Origin: Candidatus Zipacnadia bacterium
Lineage (GTDB): Bacteria > Armatimonadota > Zipacnadia > Zipacnadales > UBA5352
Direction: 5' to 3'
DNA length: 54,810 nt
Assembly (NCBI GenBank): GCA_029820945.1
Contig: JALGUJ010000022.1
Coordinates: 1-54,810, forward strand
Positions 16,225 through 24,767 of this stretch are shown one piece after another (positions within the stretch are counted from its first letter, which is position 1; each line of letters opens with the position of its first letter). The notes under the pieces were generated by a model. That model worked only from the letters and a program-made list of their open reading frames with translations. It ran no database searches and had not been told where the DNA came from. A program made the translations under genes and the position numbers.

Positions 16225-17577
16225 CTACCGGATCAGGGGCGGAGGGCCGGATGCCAGCCGTCGCTGGATCTCTCCGGAGATGCGCTCATCGTGCGGCAGC
16301 AGGTCCTCGAAGCGCTCCGCCACCTTGCGGATCGCGCCGGCGAAGGCCTCGATGTAGCCCTCGGGCGGCTCGATCATGGTCGGCAGCGCCAGGATGCGCG
16401 GGATCACCTCGACGGCCTGGGGCAGCTCCTCGCGCCGCGGGGGCCGATAGCCCTCCTCGATCGAGATCGGGCCGCGGCCATCATCCCAGTATGGGAAGCC
16501 GGTGCTGAAGGGCGGCCAGAGGTGCCAGCCCTCGTAGTTGCGGCCCGCCAGCGAGGCGCCCTCGGCGTTCACGGCCGCCTTGAAGGTGTCCGCGGACAGC
16601 CCGCCGACTACCTCGGGATGGTAGATCATGCGCATGTTTCCGTAGTACCCGGCCGGCTCGGCCCTGTCGTAGAAGCGCGGCGGATCGAGGCACTCCACGT
16701 CCTCAATCAGCCCCAGCAGCTCGTCGTAGTTCTCCTGCACCCGCCGGTTGCGGTATTCCAGATTCTCCAGCGCGACGGTCGCGATGGCGATGGACAGGTT
16801 CGAGATGCGGAACTTCGAGAGGCTCAAGCCCGCCTGCGTGAGCCTGCTGTAGGGCTCGATGGTCAGCTCCTCGTGCATGTTGTAGCGGTTCAGGTGCCCG
16901 AAGGCCAGGATGCGCTCGTAGCAGCGGCGGTCGCTGGTAGCGACGACGCCCCCCTCGCCCGCGGCCACCGGCTTGCCGCCGGGCGAGCCGCCCTGCATCG
17001 AGAAGGAGCCCACGTCGCCGATGGAGCCGATGAGCCGGCCGTCCCAGCGCGCCCCGTGCGAGTGCGCGCAGTCCTCGACGACGGCCAGGTCGTGCGAGTG
17101 CGCGAAGGCCATGATCCGGTCCATATCGCAGACGGCGCCGAAGAGGTGCGGGACGCAGATCGCGCGGGTGCGGTGGCTCAGGCAGCGCGGCAGATCCTCC
17201 GGGTCGAGGCAGAGCGTATCCGGCTCGATGTCGCAGAAGATCGGGCGGGCGCCAAGCAGCGTCGCGGGCGCGAAGCTGCAGATCCAGTTGTAGGTGGGCG
17301 TGATGACCTCGTCACCGGGCCCCACGCCCACCGCGTAGTAGGCCGCGAGCAGCGTCGAGGTCCCGTTGCACTGCGGCAGCACCCACCTGGTGCCGGCCAC
17401 CTTCTCGCGGAAGCGCTCCTCGAACTCGACCGCCAGCGGGTGCCCGGTGTTCGAGAATGCGCGCTCCCGGATGATGCGCGCGCACAGCTCGATCTCGCGC
17501 TCGTAGTCCGGCTCCCACAGCTCCCGGCGCTCGAAGCTGCAGACCGGCTCTCCGCCCAGCAGTGCCAGGTCGCTCAT
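16225..17577 (-). CDS. DegT/DnrJ/EryC1/StrS-family PLP aminotransferase
   Basis: 450 residues from ATG 17577, with GGAGG six bases upstream. Fold-type I signatures are present: AFSNTGHPLAVEFEERF, CNGTSTLLAAYYAVGVGPGDEVITPTYNW split as CNGTSTLLAAYY and GPGDEVITPTYNW, VVEDCAHSHGARW, and GKPVAAGEGG with the PLP lysine near residue 202. An extra MQGGSPGG stretch lies just before that lysine, where most members have a short SFQ or SFH link. The family aminates keto-sugars (mostly nucleotide-linked) or, in AHBA synthases, aromatises rings. No sugar-nucleotide dehydratase is nearby, so the substrate is open. It is cytoplasmic. The gene is divergent from the GHL10 hydrolase across 145 bases, which must contain both promoters. 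Confidence 0.85.
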   Translation of the reverse strand: MSDLALLGGEPVCSFERRELWEPDYEREIELCARIIRERAFSNTGHPLAVEFEERFREKVAGTRWVLPQCNGTSTLLAAYYAVGVGPGDEVITPTYNWICSFAPATLLGARPIFCDIEPDTLCLDPEDLPRCLSHRTRAICVPHLFGAVCDMDRIMAFAHSHDLAVVEDCAHSHGARWDGRLIGSIGDVGSFSMQGGSPGGKPVAAGEGGVVATSDRRCYERILAFGHLNRYNMHEELTIEPYSRLTQAGLSLSKFRISNLSIAIATVALENLEYRNRRVQENYDELLGLIEDVECLDPPRFYDRAEPAGYYGNMRMIYHPEVVGGLSADTFKAAVNAEGASLAGRNYEGWHLWPPFSTGFPYWDDGRGPISIEEGYRPPRREELPQAVEVIPRILALPTMIEPPEGYIEAFAGAIRKVAERFEDLLPHDERISGEIQRRLASGPPPLIR

Positions 17578-17722
17578 GGCGGGCCTCCAGCGGCCGTCGG
17601 CGCTTGGTCGGTATTCGCCCGCGCGCGCGCGGCTCCCTCCGCATGGTCGGCGCAGGTTCACAGACCCGTGCGGCGAAGAAGGGGCACGTCTGCGCACGAG
17701 GATGCCGGGAGGAGGCCCTCTC

Positions 17723-20518
17723 ATGCGTTGCCATGCTCTCTTGACCTGTCTGGTGGCCACGCTGGCGACGACGGCCGCGTGTGCCCAGGAGGAGCTTGTG
17801 ATCGACGACTTCGAGTACGACTCAGCGGACGCGGCCGGAGAGTCATGGCGGCCCGCGGAGCAGTCGCTGCCGGTCGGGCTGATCGAGCGCAATGGCGGCA
17901 CGGCGCTGCAGATGAACGCCGACTTTACCGGCGAGTCCAGACGCGCCGTGTACGACCGGGACGTGGACCTCGATCTCAGCCGCTGGGGCCGCTTCAGCAT
18001 GGACCTGTACATCGACCGGCCCGGCCTGTTCGGCAGCTTCACGATCTACTTCCGGTCCGGCGACGGCTGGTACGCCGCCGGGCTGGGGTTGGGGCGCAAG
18101 GGCTGGAACACGGTCCAGTTCTCTCGCTCCGAGTTCCAGGTCGAGGACCACCCGGCGGGCTGGCACCAGATCGACGGCATCCGCCTGGCGGCGTGGCGCG
18201 GCGCCTCCGAGACGGGCTCCTGCGCCGTGGACGACCTGGTGGCCTACCGCGAGACCCGGGCCATCGTCATGGGCACGAACACCATTGAACGCGACAGCGA
18301 CGAGGGGAGGGCGGTGCAGTCCGCCGCCGAGACCGTCTCCTCGATCCTGGCGGGTGCCGGCGTCATGACCTCGACCATCGGCGACGCCGACGTGGAGGCC
18401 GGCGCGCTCGAGGACTTCGAGATCGCCATCTTCGCCTACAACCCGGACATGTCGGAGGCCGAGGTGGAGGCCATCGGCGAGTACGTCAACGCCGGCGGGC
18501 ACATCATGGTCTTCTACTCGATCCCCGATTCGCTCGCCGAGATCCTCGGCGTCCGCAAGGTCGATTGGACGAGGGAGGAGTATGAGGGGCAGTTCGACGC
18601 CATCAGATTCGAGGACGTGCAGGAGTTCGCGGGGATGCCCGACGAGGTCGGCCAGCACTCCTGGAACATCAACATCGTTGAGCCCGTCGAGGGACGGAGC
18701 AGGGTGCTCGGCCGGTGGTACGACCGCGACGGCGCGAACACAGGCTATCCGGCCTTCATCGCCTCCGATGCCGGCATCTACATGTCGCACATCCTGCTCG
18801 CCGGCGACCGCGCGGCCAAGGAGCGGATGATAGTCGCGATGCTCGGGCACTACCTCCCGGACATCTGGCCGCAGGTGGCGCAGACCGCGATCAACGGCCC
18901 CGAGCAGATCGGGCATGTTATCGGCACCGACGAGGCCGCGTCGTGGATCGAGGATCACGCCGACGCCGCGCCCGACCCCGAGGCGGTGACCACCGCACTC
19001 GCCGATTACCATCGGGAGCTGGACGATGCCGGACGGCGGCTCGAGGCCGAGGAGTACCCGGCGGTCGTGGACGTCGCCGGAGAGGCATGGGCGCGGCTGC
19101 GGGAGGCCTACACGCTCGTCCACCGCCCGCGCGACGCGGAGTTCCGCGCGTGGTGGAACCACTCCGGGACCGGCGCCTACGACACCTGGGAGGAGTCGAT
19201 GGCGAATCTGGAGGCGGGCGGCTTCAACGCCGTGGTGCCCAACATGCTCTGGGGCGGCGTCGCCCTCTACGAGAGCGAGTATCTGCCCCATCACCCGGTC
19301 GTGGCCGAGCGCGGCGATCAGATCGCCGAGTGCGTTGAGGCGGCGAGGCGCCACGGCATCGAGGTCCATCCCTGGAAGGTCAACTGGAACCTCGGGCACG
19401 CGGTCCCCGAGGAGTTCGTCCAGCAGCTTCGGGAGGAGGGGCGGTTGCAGCGGTCCTACGACGGGGAGGAGATCCGGTGGCTGTGCCCTTCAGACCCGCG
19501 CAACTTCGAGCTGGAGCTCAACACCATGGTGGAGGTCGCGCGCAACTACGACGTGGACGGCGTGCACTTCGACTACATCCGCTATCCCGGCTCAAACGCC
19601 TGCTTCTGCGACGGCTGCCGCGAGCGCTTCCAGCGCGACACGGGGATACAGGTCGAGAACTGGCCGCAGGACACGCGCGACGACGAGGAGATCCACGAGG
19701 CCTGGGTCCAGTGGCGCTGCGACAACATCTCCCGGCTCGTGGAGGCGACGGCCCGTGAGGTGCGGGCGATCAAGCCCCACTGCAAGATCTCGGCGGCGGT
19801 CTTCCGCAGCTACCCCGGCTGCCGCGAGGGCGTCGGCCAGGACTGGGTGCACTGGATCGAGCAGGGCTGGCTCGACTTCGTCTGCCCCATGGACTACATT
19901 ACGTCCGACGCCAGCTTCGCCGCCCAGGTCGCCACGCAGATGGAGCAGGTGGCCGGCCGCGTGCCGCTGTATCCCGGGATCGGAGCCTGGCGGCTGGATA
20001 GCCCCGATCGCGTCGCGGCACAGATCCACATCGCCCGGCATCTGGGCACCGACGGCTTCATCCTGTTCAACTACTCGGGCGACATGGCCGAGACGGTCCC
20101 GCCGGCGCTGGGCAAGGCGATGCTCTCGCAGTCCGCGGTGCATCCGCACAACGCCCCGGCCTACGCATTTGAGCCGGATGGCGAGGCCACACGCCGGCGC
20201 ACGTACGGCTTCCACGTCGAGCCCGGCGCCACGGTCAGGGCGTCGGTGCGCCGGGGCCAGGACGTGGCGCAGCGCATGTTCGGCGCTATCGACGCGCGCG
20301 TGGTGCTGCAGGATGCGGGCGGCCGGACAGTCCAGGAGTTGGCGGCGGCGCCGGGAGTCGGCCAGGCCGTGGAGGTGAGCTTCACGGTGCCCGAAGGTCT
20401 GCATCGCCTCGCTGTGGTGGGCACCTATAATGACGGAACTGGGCCTCGGGCCTTCACCACGCGAAGCCTGCCGATCATCGGAGGGGAGATCGCTCAGGAC
20501 CTTCGCCCGCTGCTGTAG
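17723..20518 (+). CDS. Exported GHL10-family glycosyl hydrolase with N-terminal CBM and GATase-like domain
   Basis: 931 residues from ATG 17723, with a GGGAGGAGG about eight bases upstream. The signal peptide is LLTCLVATLATTAACA. Residues about 25-165 are a jelly-roll carbohydrate-binding domain (ELVIDDFEYDS to SCAVDDLVAY). Residues about 180-330 form a class I glutamine-amidotransferase-like/ThuA-like domain (IVMGTNTIERD, FEIAIFAYNPD, YVNAGGHIMVFYS). The GHL10 (DUF187) TIM barrel runs about 470-800: EFRAWWNHSGTGAYDTWEES, VDGVHFDYIRYPGSNACFC near residue 611, and WLDFVCPMDYI. The VDGVHFDYIRYP signature is diagnostic. It ends with a beta-sandwich. It is a probable exported glycosidase; relatives are poorly characterised, so the bond cleaved is unknown. 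Confidence 0.85.
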   Translation: MRCHALLTCLVATLATTAACAQEELVIDDFEYDSADAAGESWRPAEQSLPVGLIERNGGTALQMNADFTGESRRAVYDRDVDLDLSRWGRFSMDLYIDRPGLFGSFTIYFRSGDGWYAAGLGLGRKGWNTVQFSRSEFQVEDHPAGWHQIDGIRLAAWRGASETGSCAVDDLVAYRETRAIVMGTNTIERDSDEGRAVQSAAETVSSILAGAGVMTSTIGDADVEAGALEDFEIAIFAYNPDMSEAEVEAIGEYVNAGGHIMVFYSIPDSLAEILGVRKVDWTREEYEGQFDAIRFEDVQEFAGMPDEVGQHSWNINIVEPVEGRSRVLGRWYDRDGANTGYPAFIASDAGIYMSHILLAGDRAAKERMIVAMLGHYLPDIWPQVAQTAINGPEQIGHVIGTDEAASWIEDHADAAPDPEAVTTALADYHRELDDAGRRLEAEEYPAVVDVAGEAWARLREAYTLVHRPRDAEFRAWWNHSGTGAYDTWEESMANLEAGGFNAVVPNMLWGGVALYESEYLPHHPVVAERGDQIAECVEAARRHGIEVHPWKVNWNLGHAVPEEFVQQLREEGRLQRSYDGEEIRWLCPSDPRNFELELNTMVEVARNYDVDGVHFDYIRYPGSNACFCDGCRERFQRDTGIQVENWPQDTRDDEEIHEAWVQWRCDNISRLVEATAREVRAIKPHCKISAAVFRSYPGCREGVGQDWVHWIEQGWLDFVCPMDYITSDASFAAQVATQMEQVAGRVPLYPGIGAWRLDSPDRVAAQIHIARHLGTDGFILFNYSGDMAETVPPALGKAMLSQSAVHPHNAPAYAFEPDGEATRRRTYGFHVEPGATVRASVRRGQDVAQRMFGAIDARVVLQDAGGRTVQELAAAPGVGQAVEVSFTVPEGLHRLAVVGTYNDGTGPRAFTTRSLPIIGGEIAQDLRPLL

Positions 20519-20563
20519 CGAACGGCCCGCAGTCGCACCGCCCGCGCAGACGGATGGGACCCG

Positions 20564-21397
20564 CTAAGGGACGGGGGCCGCCAGGCCGAGGACCTCTCTC
20601 ATCGGGGCGAAGCGGTAGCGCTGCAGGAGCGTCTTGAGGCGCCCGGTCATCTTGCCGAGGTTGTGGTAGTGCCGCCAGCGCCGCACCGGCCCCACCGGCA
20701 TGACCGGCTGCTCGGGGTCGATCTCCCAGGAGTGGATCATCAGCACGAACGGCTGCCCGTCCTTGCTGTTGACCGCGCCCAGCGCCCGCGTCGTCAGGGC
20801 GAAGGGAAGCAGGCGCAGGAACGCCCCGGCCCCGACCGGCAGGTTGCGCCCGAACATGCGCAGGGTTGACATCGGGAACTCCATCAGGCCGCTCTCAAGG
20901 CGGAACGGGAAGCGCGGGGCACCGTCCAGGCCGTTCGAGTGGAACTTCGTCGGGAAGATGCTCGAGTCGTAGCTGAATCCGGCCCTGCTAAGCTCCGTGA
21001 AGGCCCAATGGTCGAGCGACGGTATCGAGTAGCTCGGGGCGCGGAACCCCGCCACCCGTCGGCCTGCCGCGGCCTCGATGGCGCTCTTCGCGCTCGTCAC
21101 GTCGGCCGCGAACTCCTCGGGGGTCATGGCCACGACGGGATCGTGGGCGTAGCTGTGGCAGGCGACCTCGTGCCCGCGGCCGGCGATCTCCGCCACCAGC
21201 TCCGGCGACTCCGCCGCGATGCATCCGAGCACGAAGAAGGTCGCCCGTGCGCCCGCCTCCTCCAGAATGTCCATCAGTTGCCGCGTGTTCTCCACGACCC
21301 GGCGGTCGAAGCGGTCCCGTTCGTCCCGCCTGATAATGTCCGCAAACACGTGAGCGTGGTAGTAGTCCTCCACGTCCACCGTGAAGACATTGACCAC
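20564..21397 (-). CDS. Polysaccharide deacetylase, PEP-CTERM/EPS-locus type
   Basis: About 277 residues. The start is uncertain: the GTG at 21397 gives VVNVFTVDVEDYYHAHVF, which matches where this subfamily normally begins, but it lacks a well-spaced Shine-Dalgarno. NodB-fold motifs are TVDVEDYY (motif 1 aspartates), HEVACHSYAHDPVV (motif 2 histidines) and GFRAPSYSI (motif 3), with FPMSTLRMFG and a DUF3473-like C-terminus (PFVLMIHSWEIDPEQP). This arrangement is that of the deacetylase subfamily found with exopolysaccharide/exosortase loci. It removes acetyl groups from N-acetylated polysaccharide using a metal ion. No exosortase, PEP-CTERM protein or polymerase is in the window. It converges with the GHL10 gene, 45 bases away, and follows the double amidohydrolase at a distance of 207 bases. 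Confidence 0.8.
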   Translation of the reverse strand: MVNVFTVDVEDYYHAHVFADIIRRDERDRFDRRVVENTRQLMDILEEAGARATFFVLGCIAAESPELVAEIAGRGHEVACHSYAHDPVVAMTPEEFAADVTSAKSAIEAAAGRRVAGFRAPSYSIPSLDHWAFTELSRAGFSYDSSIFPTKFHSNGLDGAPRFPFRLESGLMEFPMSTLRMFGRNLPVGAGAFLRLLPFALTTRALGAVNSKDGQPFVLMIHSWEIDPEQPVMPVGPVRRWRHYHNLGKMTGRLKTLLQRYRFAPMREVLGLAAPVP

Positions 21398-21604
21398 TTC
21401 CCCGGCGGAGGCGTCGGCAGCACGATCAGTGACGGTCAGGTCCCTCGTCCTCTCTCCCGGCGGGCGATGGCGATGCCCGCTCGAACCCTTGCATGAGGGA
21501 AGATGCGACACGCAGGGCGGATTCTCCTCCCACAATGGCCGAGAAATCGCGGGTGGCTGCGGCGTCCTGTGCACGCCGGCTGCCACGGGCGCGGCGAGGT
21601 TGGC

Positions 21605-23197
21605 CTACCGCGGCGCATAGCGCGGCAGGAGCCCGCCCAGATTCCCCCCGAGGATCCTGCGCTTGTCCGCCTCCGGGATGCGCGCGTACATAATCGGGCC
21701 CATCCCCCACGCGATGGGCAGATCAGTCATGTCGGAGGCGAAGAGGAGACGGTCCGCGCCGTAGAGCGCGACGAACTGCTCGGTCTGCCGCCAGGTGTGG
21801 AAGGGGCAGGTAGAGATGAAGAGGTTCTGCACACGCCGGGTGACGTCGGCGTAGCCCGGCGTGGCGTGGCCGGTGATGAAGCACGCGTCGGGGTAGCGGG
21901 TGCACAGCCGCTCGATCTGCCGCGCCGAGCCCCAGTCGTGGTTGAGCACGAACAACCCGCGCTCGTGGCAGAACTCGACCGCCACGTCCACCAGCGGCCC
22001 CTCGGTCGGATAGCCCTGGTAGCTGTTGATGATCTTGACGCCGCGCAGCCCCATCCCGAAGCCGCGCTCCATCTCGGCCCGCAGCGCCGCCTCACCGTGG
22101 TTGAGGTTCACCAGGGTGAAGCCGGTGAAACGGTCCGGGAAGCGCCGCACGGCATCCGCCACGTAGTCGTTGCACCACGTCTCCTCGCCCAGCACGCCCT
22201 CGAGACCGAAGACCAGGCAGTGCTCGACGCCGCAGCGGTCCATCTCCCGCAGCATCCCCTCGACCGGCAGATGGTTCACATGGTTCGGCGTCGCGCGGCC
22301 GAGGTGCCCGTGGCAGTCGAGGAAGCCCTCGCCGGAGAGGTCCTCACGCTCCCGCGCCCTGCGATGCAGCTCATCGACGGGCGCGGGGAAGCTCACCTCA
22401 TCCGCGACCGATGTCACGTTCTGGTTCCATGAGAGCAGCTCGCGCAGGTTGTCGCCCGCGATCCGCGCGAGCTCCGCCTCGGAGATGTCCGCCCGGTCGA
22501 GGTGCATCTTCGCGGCGGCGGGATCGCGGGCCGGCAGGCCGGCGCTGAAGACCAGCCTCTCGGCGCCCCAGTGTTCGCAGATGAACTCGATCATCCCGGC
22601 GCGCCACAGCGGCGAGATGTCCAGGCGCAGGTTGGGCGCGGCGTCCAGCGCCGCGTAGGCGGTGCGCTGGTGGGTCATGTTGCGCGGCTCGGTGGCGATC
22701 ACCGGCAGATCGGGGAAGTCGCGGCAGATCCGCACCACGGCGTCCCACGCCATGATGTCGCCCCTGCCGCGCTCGCGCGAGCGGTCGGGCGAGATGAACA
22801 GCGGCACCCGCGCGGCCTCAAGCTCCGCCAGCAGGTCGTCGATGGCCCAAGCTTCGAGGCGGATGTCCATCAGCCCGTGAAAGAGGAAGAGCGCGCCCAC
22901 GCCCTCTGCGCGCATGCGCTCGACCAGCTCGTTCGGCGGCGGCAGCTCGCGGCTGTGCGTCATCAGTCCGCACCACGCCGGGTGCAGGCGCGGGTGCTCG
23001 CGCGTGCGCGCGAGCACCCGCTCATTGCCGGCTGCGGGATTCGCCTCCATCGCCAGCGAATCCACCACCAGCGCCTCATGGATACCGCAGTGGTCCATCG
23101 CCTCGAGGATCGCCTCGGGCGTCTCCGGCCGGCCCTCCGTCATGCGGACCGTTCGTCCGAGCACGCACAAGGCGTCGAAGTAGCGGATCTCAGCCAT
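21605..23197 (-). CDS. Tandem amidohydrolase_2 protein; first domain without metal ligands
   Basis: 530 residues from ATG 23197, with GGGAGAGA eight bases upstream. Two amidohydrolase-2 domains are fused. Domain 2 (about 288-530) keeps the metallo-hydrolase set: FLDCHGHLGR (HxH), LFVLNHDWGS, CFITGHATPGY and LLFASDMTDLP. Domain 1 (about 1-265) aligns but has FDALCVLGR in place of the HxH strand, LFISPDRS in place of the LNHDWG histidine, and LVFSAGLPARD in place of the final aspartate. It looks catalytically dead and structural or regulatory. The start overlaps the end of the sulfatase-like gene by 8 bases, implying coupling. It is cytoplasmic. Relatives hydrolyse or decarboxylate small cyclic substrates or lactones; the substrate is unknown. 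Confidence 0.85.
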   Translation of the reverse strand: MAEIRYFDALCVLGRTVRMTEGRPETPEAILEAMDHCGIHEALVVDSLAMEANPAAGNERVLARTREHPRLHPAWCGLMTHSRELPPPNELVERMRAEGVGALFLFHGLMDIRLEAWAIDDLLAELEAARVPLFISPDRSRERGRGDIMAWDAVVRICRDFPDLPVIATEPRNMTHQRTAYAALDAAPNLRLDISPLWRAGMIEFICEHWGAERLVFSAGLPARDPAAAKMHLDRADISEAELARIAGDNLRELLSWNQNVTSVADEVSFPAPVDELHRRAREREDLSGEGFLDCHGHLGRATPNHVNHLPVEGMLREMDRCGVEHCLVFGLEGVLGEETWCNDYVADAVRRFPDRFTGFTLVNLNHGEAALRAEMERGFGMGLRGVKIINSYQGYPTEGPLVDVAVEFCHERGLFVLNHDWGSARQIERLCTRYPDACFITGHATPGYADVTRRVQNLFISTCPFHTWRQTEQFVALYGADRLLFASDMTDLPIAWGMGPIMYARIPEADKRRILGGNLGGLLPRYAPR

Positions 23198-24578
23198 CGC
23201 TCTCTCCCGCCTCGTAGAAGTACTCCGAGCTCACCGCCGGCTCCAGCAGCACGCCCAACTCGGCGGCGATCTCTGGCTTCTGGGCCGAAACATCGGTCAG
23301 CTCGTCGGGGTCGGCGGCGCTCTCGTACAGCTCGTACTCCGGCTCGTCCTCATAGAGCCGAGCGATCACCTCCCACAGACGCGAGAGACTGAGCCCCTCG
23401 CGCGGGTAGTCGTCGCCCAGCGGCGCCCGCCGCCGGAGCCGCCAGCGCTCGGTGCGCGCCGAGACCTCGATGGACTTCCAGAGGCCGTCGCTATCGAGCA
23501 GGTACATGCCGCTGGAGACCACGTGGTCGCGATGGGCGTCCGTCTCCCCCTGGATCAGCGGCAGCAGGCTCCGCCCGTGCATCGGCTCCTCGGGCGCGAC
23601 CCCGAAAAGGTCGAGGATGGTCGCGGGCAGGTCGGTATGAGTGGCGAGGGCCTCCTGCACACGCTCAGTCACCCGAACGCCCGCGGGCGGCTTGATGATG
23701 AGGGGCACGCGAGTGCAGGCGTCCAGGGCCTCCACGTGGCAGAAGTGCGTGAGATGGTCGGCCATCGTCTCGCCGTGGTCGGCGGTGAAGATCACGCAGG
23801 TGTCGCCCCAGCGGCCCATGTCGGTGAGCAGATCGAAGACCGCGCCCAGGTGCCTGTCGAGATACAGGATCTCGCCGTCGTAGGCGTCGATCATGCCGCG
23901 AGCGTCGCCGATACGCGGCTGCTGCCGATCGCGTTGCTCGCCACGCGCCCAGGTGGCGCGCTCGAGCGCCTCGATCGTGCCCCAGGTCGGGATGTAGGAG
24001 CGACCATCGGGCGTCGTGCGCACGTGATCGGAGCCATCGTCCTCGAAGGGCCGCAGGAGCTCGCCGGGCTGGTTGTAGGGCCGATGCGGGTCCCAGTAAT
24101 GCGCCCAGAGGAAGAAGGGCTCGGGGAGCCGCTCGATGACCGGCAGCAGCACCTCGTTCATGCGCTCGGCGACCAGCGCGGTGACGAAGCTCTCAGGGTT
24201 CGGGTTGACGTACTCGGCGAAGCCGCGCACGAACCAGCTCGGATGGCAGGCGAACTGCATCAGATTGTCCACCGCGACGGTGTAGACGCCGGCCCTCGCC
24301 AGCATCTCGGCCATCACAGGCGTGCCGTCGGACAGCCGCCCGCTCGGGGTGTCGGGAACGCAGTGTAGCGTCGCCACCACGCCCGTCTGGAAGGGCGTCA
24401 GGCCGGTCATCATGCTGGTGAACGAGGGCAGCGTGTGCGCGCACTGCCCGATGAAGCGGTCGAAGCGCACGCCCTCGCGCGCGAGCGCGTCGAGGTTCGG
24501 GCCGGTCTCCCGCCAGTAGCCGTAGGCGCTCATGTGATCGGCGCGCAGCGTGTCCGCGGTGATGAGCAGGACGTTCAT
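23190..24578 (-). CDS. Sulfatase-like hydrolase/transferase (alkaline phosphatase superfamily) without formylglycine motif
   Basis: 462 residues from ATG 24578, with GGGAG nine bases upstream. MNVLLITADTLRADHMSAYGY holds the first metal-binding aspartates, PFFLWAHYWDPHRPY the mid-domain histidine, and CVIFTADHGETMADH the second metal site. The nucleophile position reads HTLPSFTSMMTGL: a threonine near residue 48 where true sulfatases have Cys/Ser in C/S-x-P-x-R, and no following Arg. It therefore cannot be activated to formylglycine and is more likely a phosphodiesterase, phosphotransferase or non-sulfatase member. It has no signal peptide. It lies upstream of, and overlapping, the double amidohydrolase. 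Confidence 0.8.
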   Translation of the reverse strand: MNVLLITADTLRADHMSAYGYWRETGPNLDALAREGVRFDRFIGQCAHTLPSFTSMMTGLTPFQTGVVATLHCVPDTPSGRLSDGTPVMAEMLARAGVYTVAVDNLMQFACHPSWFVRGFAEYVNPNPESFVTALVAERMNEVLLPVIERLPEPFFLWAHYWDPHRPYNQPGELLRPFEDDGSDHVRTTPDGRSYIPTWGTIEALERATWARGEQRDRQQPRIGDARGMIDAYDGEILYLDRHLGAVFDLLTDMGRWGDTCVIFTADHGETMADHLTHFCHVEALDACTRVPLIIKPPAGVRVTERVQEALATHTDLPATILDLFGVAPEEPMHGRSLLPLIQGETDAHRDHVVSSGMYLLDSDGLWKSIEVSARTERWRLRRRAPLGDDYPREGLSLSRLWEVIARLYEDEPEYELYESAADPDELTDVSAQKPEIAAELGVLLEPAVSSEYFYEAGESDG

Positions 24579-24629
24579 GGCAGATCGCTCCCGGATGTCG
24601 CACGGTGTCGCCGCAGTTTCCTCTCCGTG

Positions 24630-24650
24630 GCACGGGCGCCTCGCCCGTGC
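24630..24650. repeat. REP-like palindrome, 9-bp perfect stem
   Basis: GCACGGGCG, loop CCT, CGCCCGTGC in the 189-base gap between the DegT gene and the sulfatase-like gene. It is a perfect inverted repeat with a 3-base loop. No T-run follows on either strand, so it is not a standard terminator. Palindromes of this composition are common as dispersed intergenic repeats in GC-rich bacteria. It would lie in the mRNA between the two genes if they are co-transcribed and could act as a processing or stability element. Confidence 0.55.
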
Positions 24651-24767
24651 GTCGTTGCCGTTCATGGGGGGGTCGCCGCGAGCGCCGCTGTTGCCGCCCC
24701 TGGGGGGACGGCGCAAGGTTCACCCCGGCCCACCCGGTGTGACGCGGCTGACGCGAAGGGGCGCCCC

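Noticed and set aside
21398-21604. GGTTCGAG sequence on the minus strand that resembles a tRNA T-loop
   Set aside because: No acceptor, D-arm or anticodon-arm pairing could be found around it, so no tRNA is supported.
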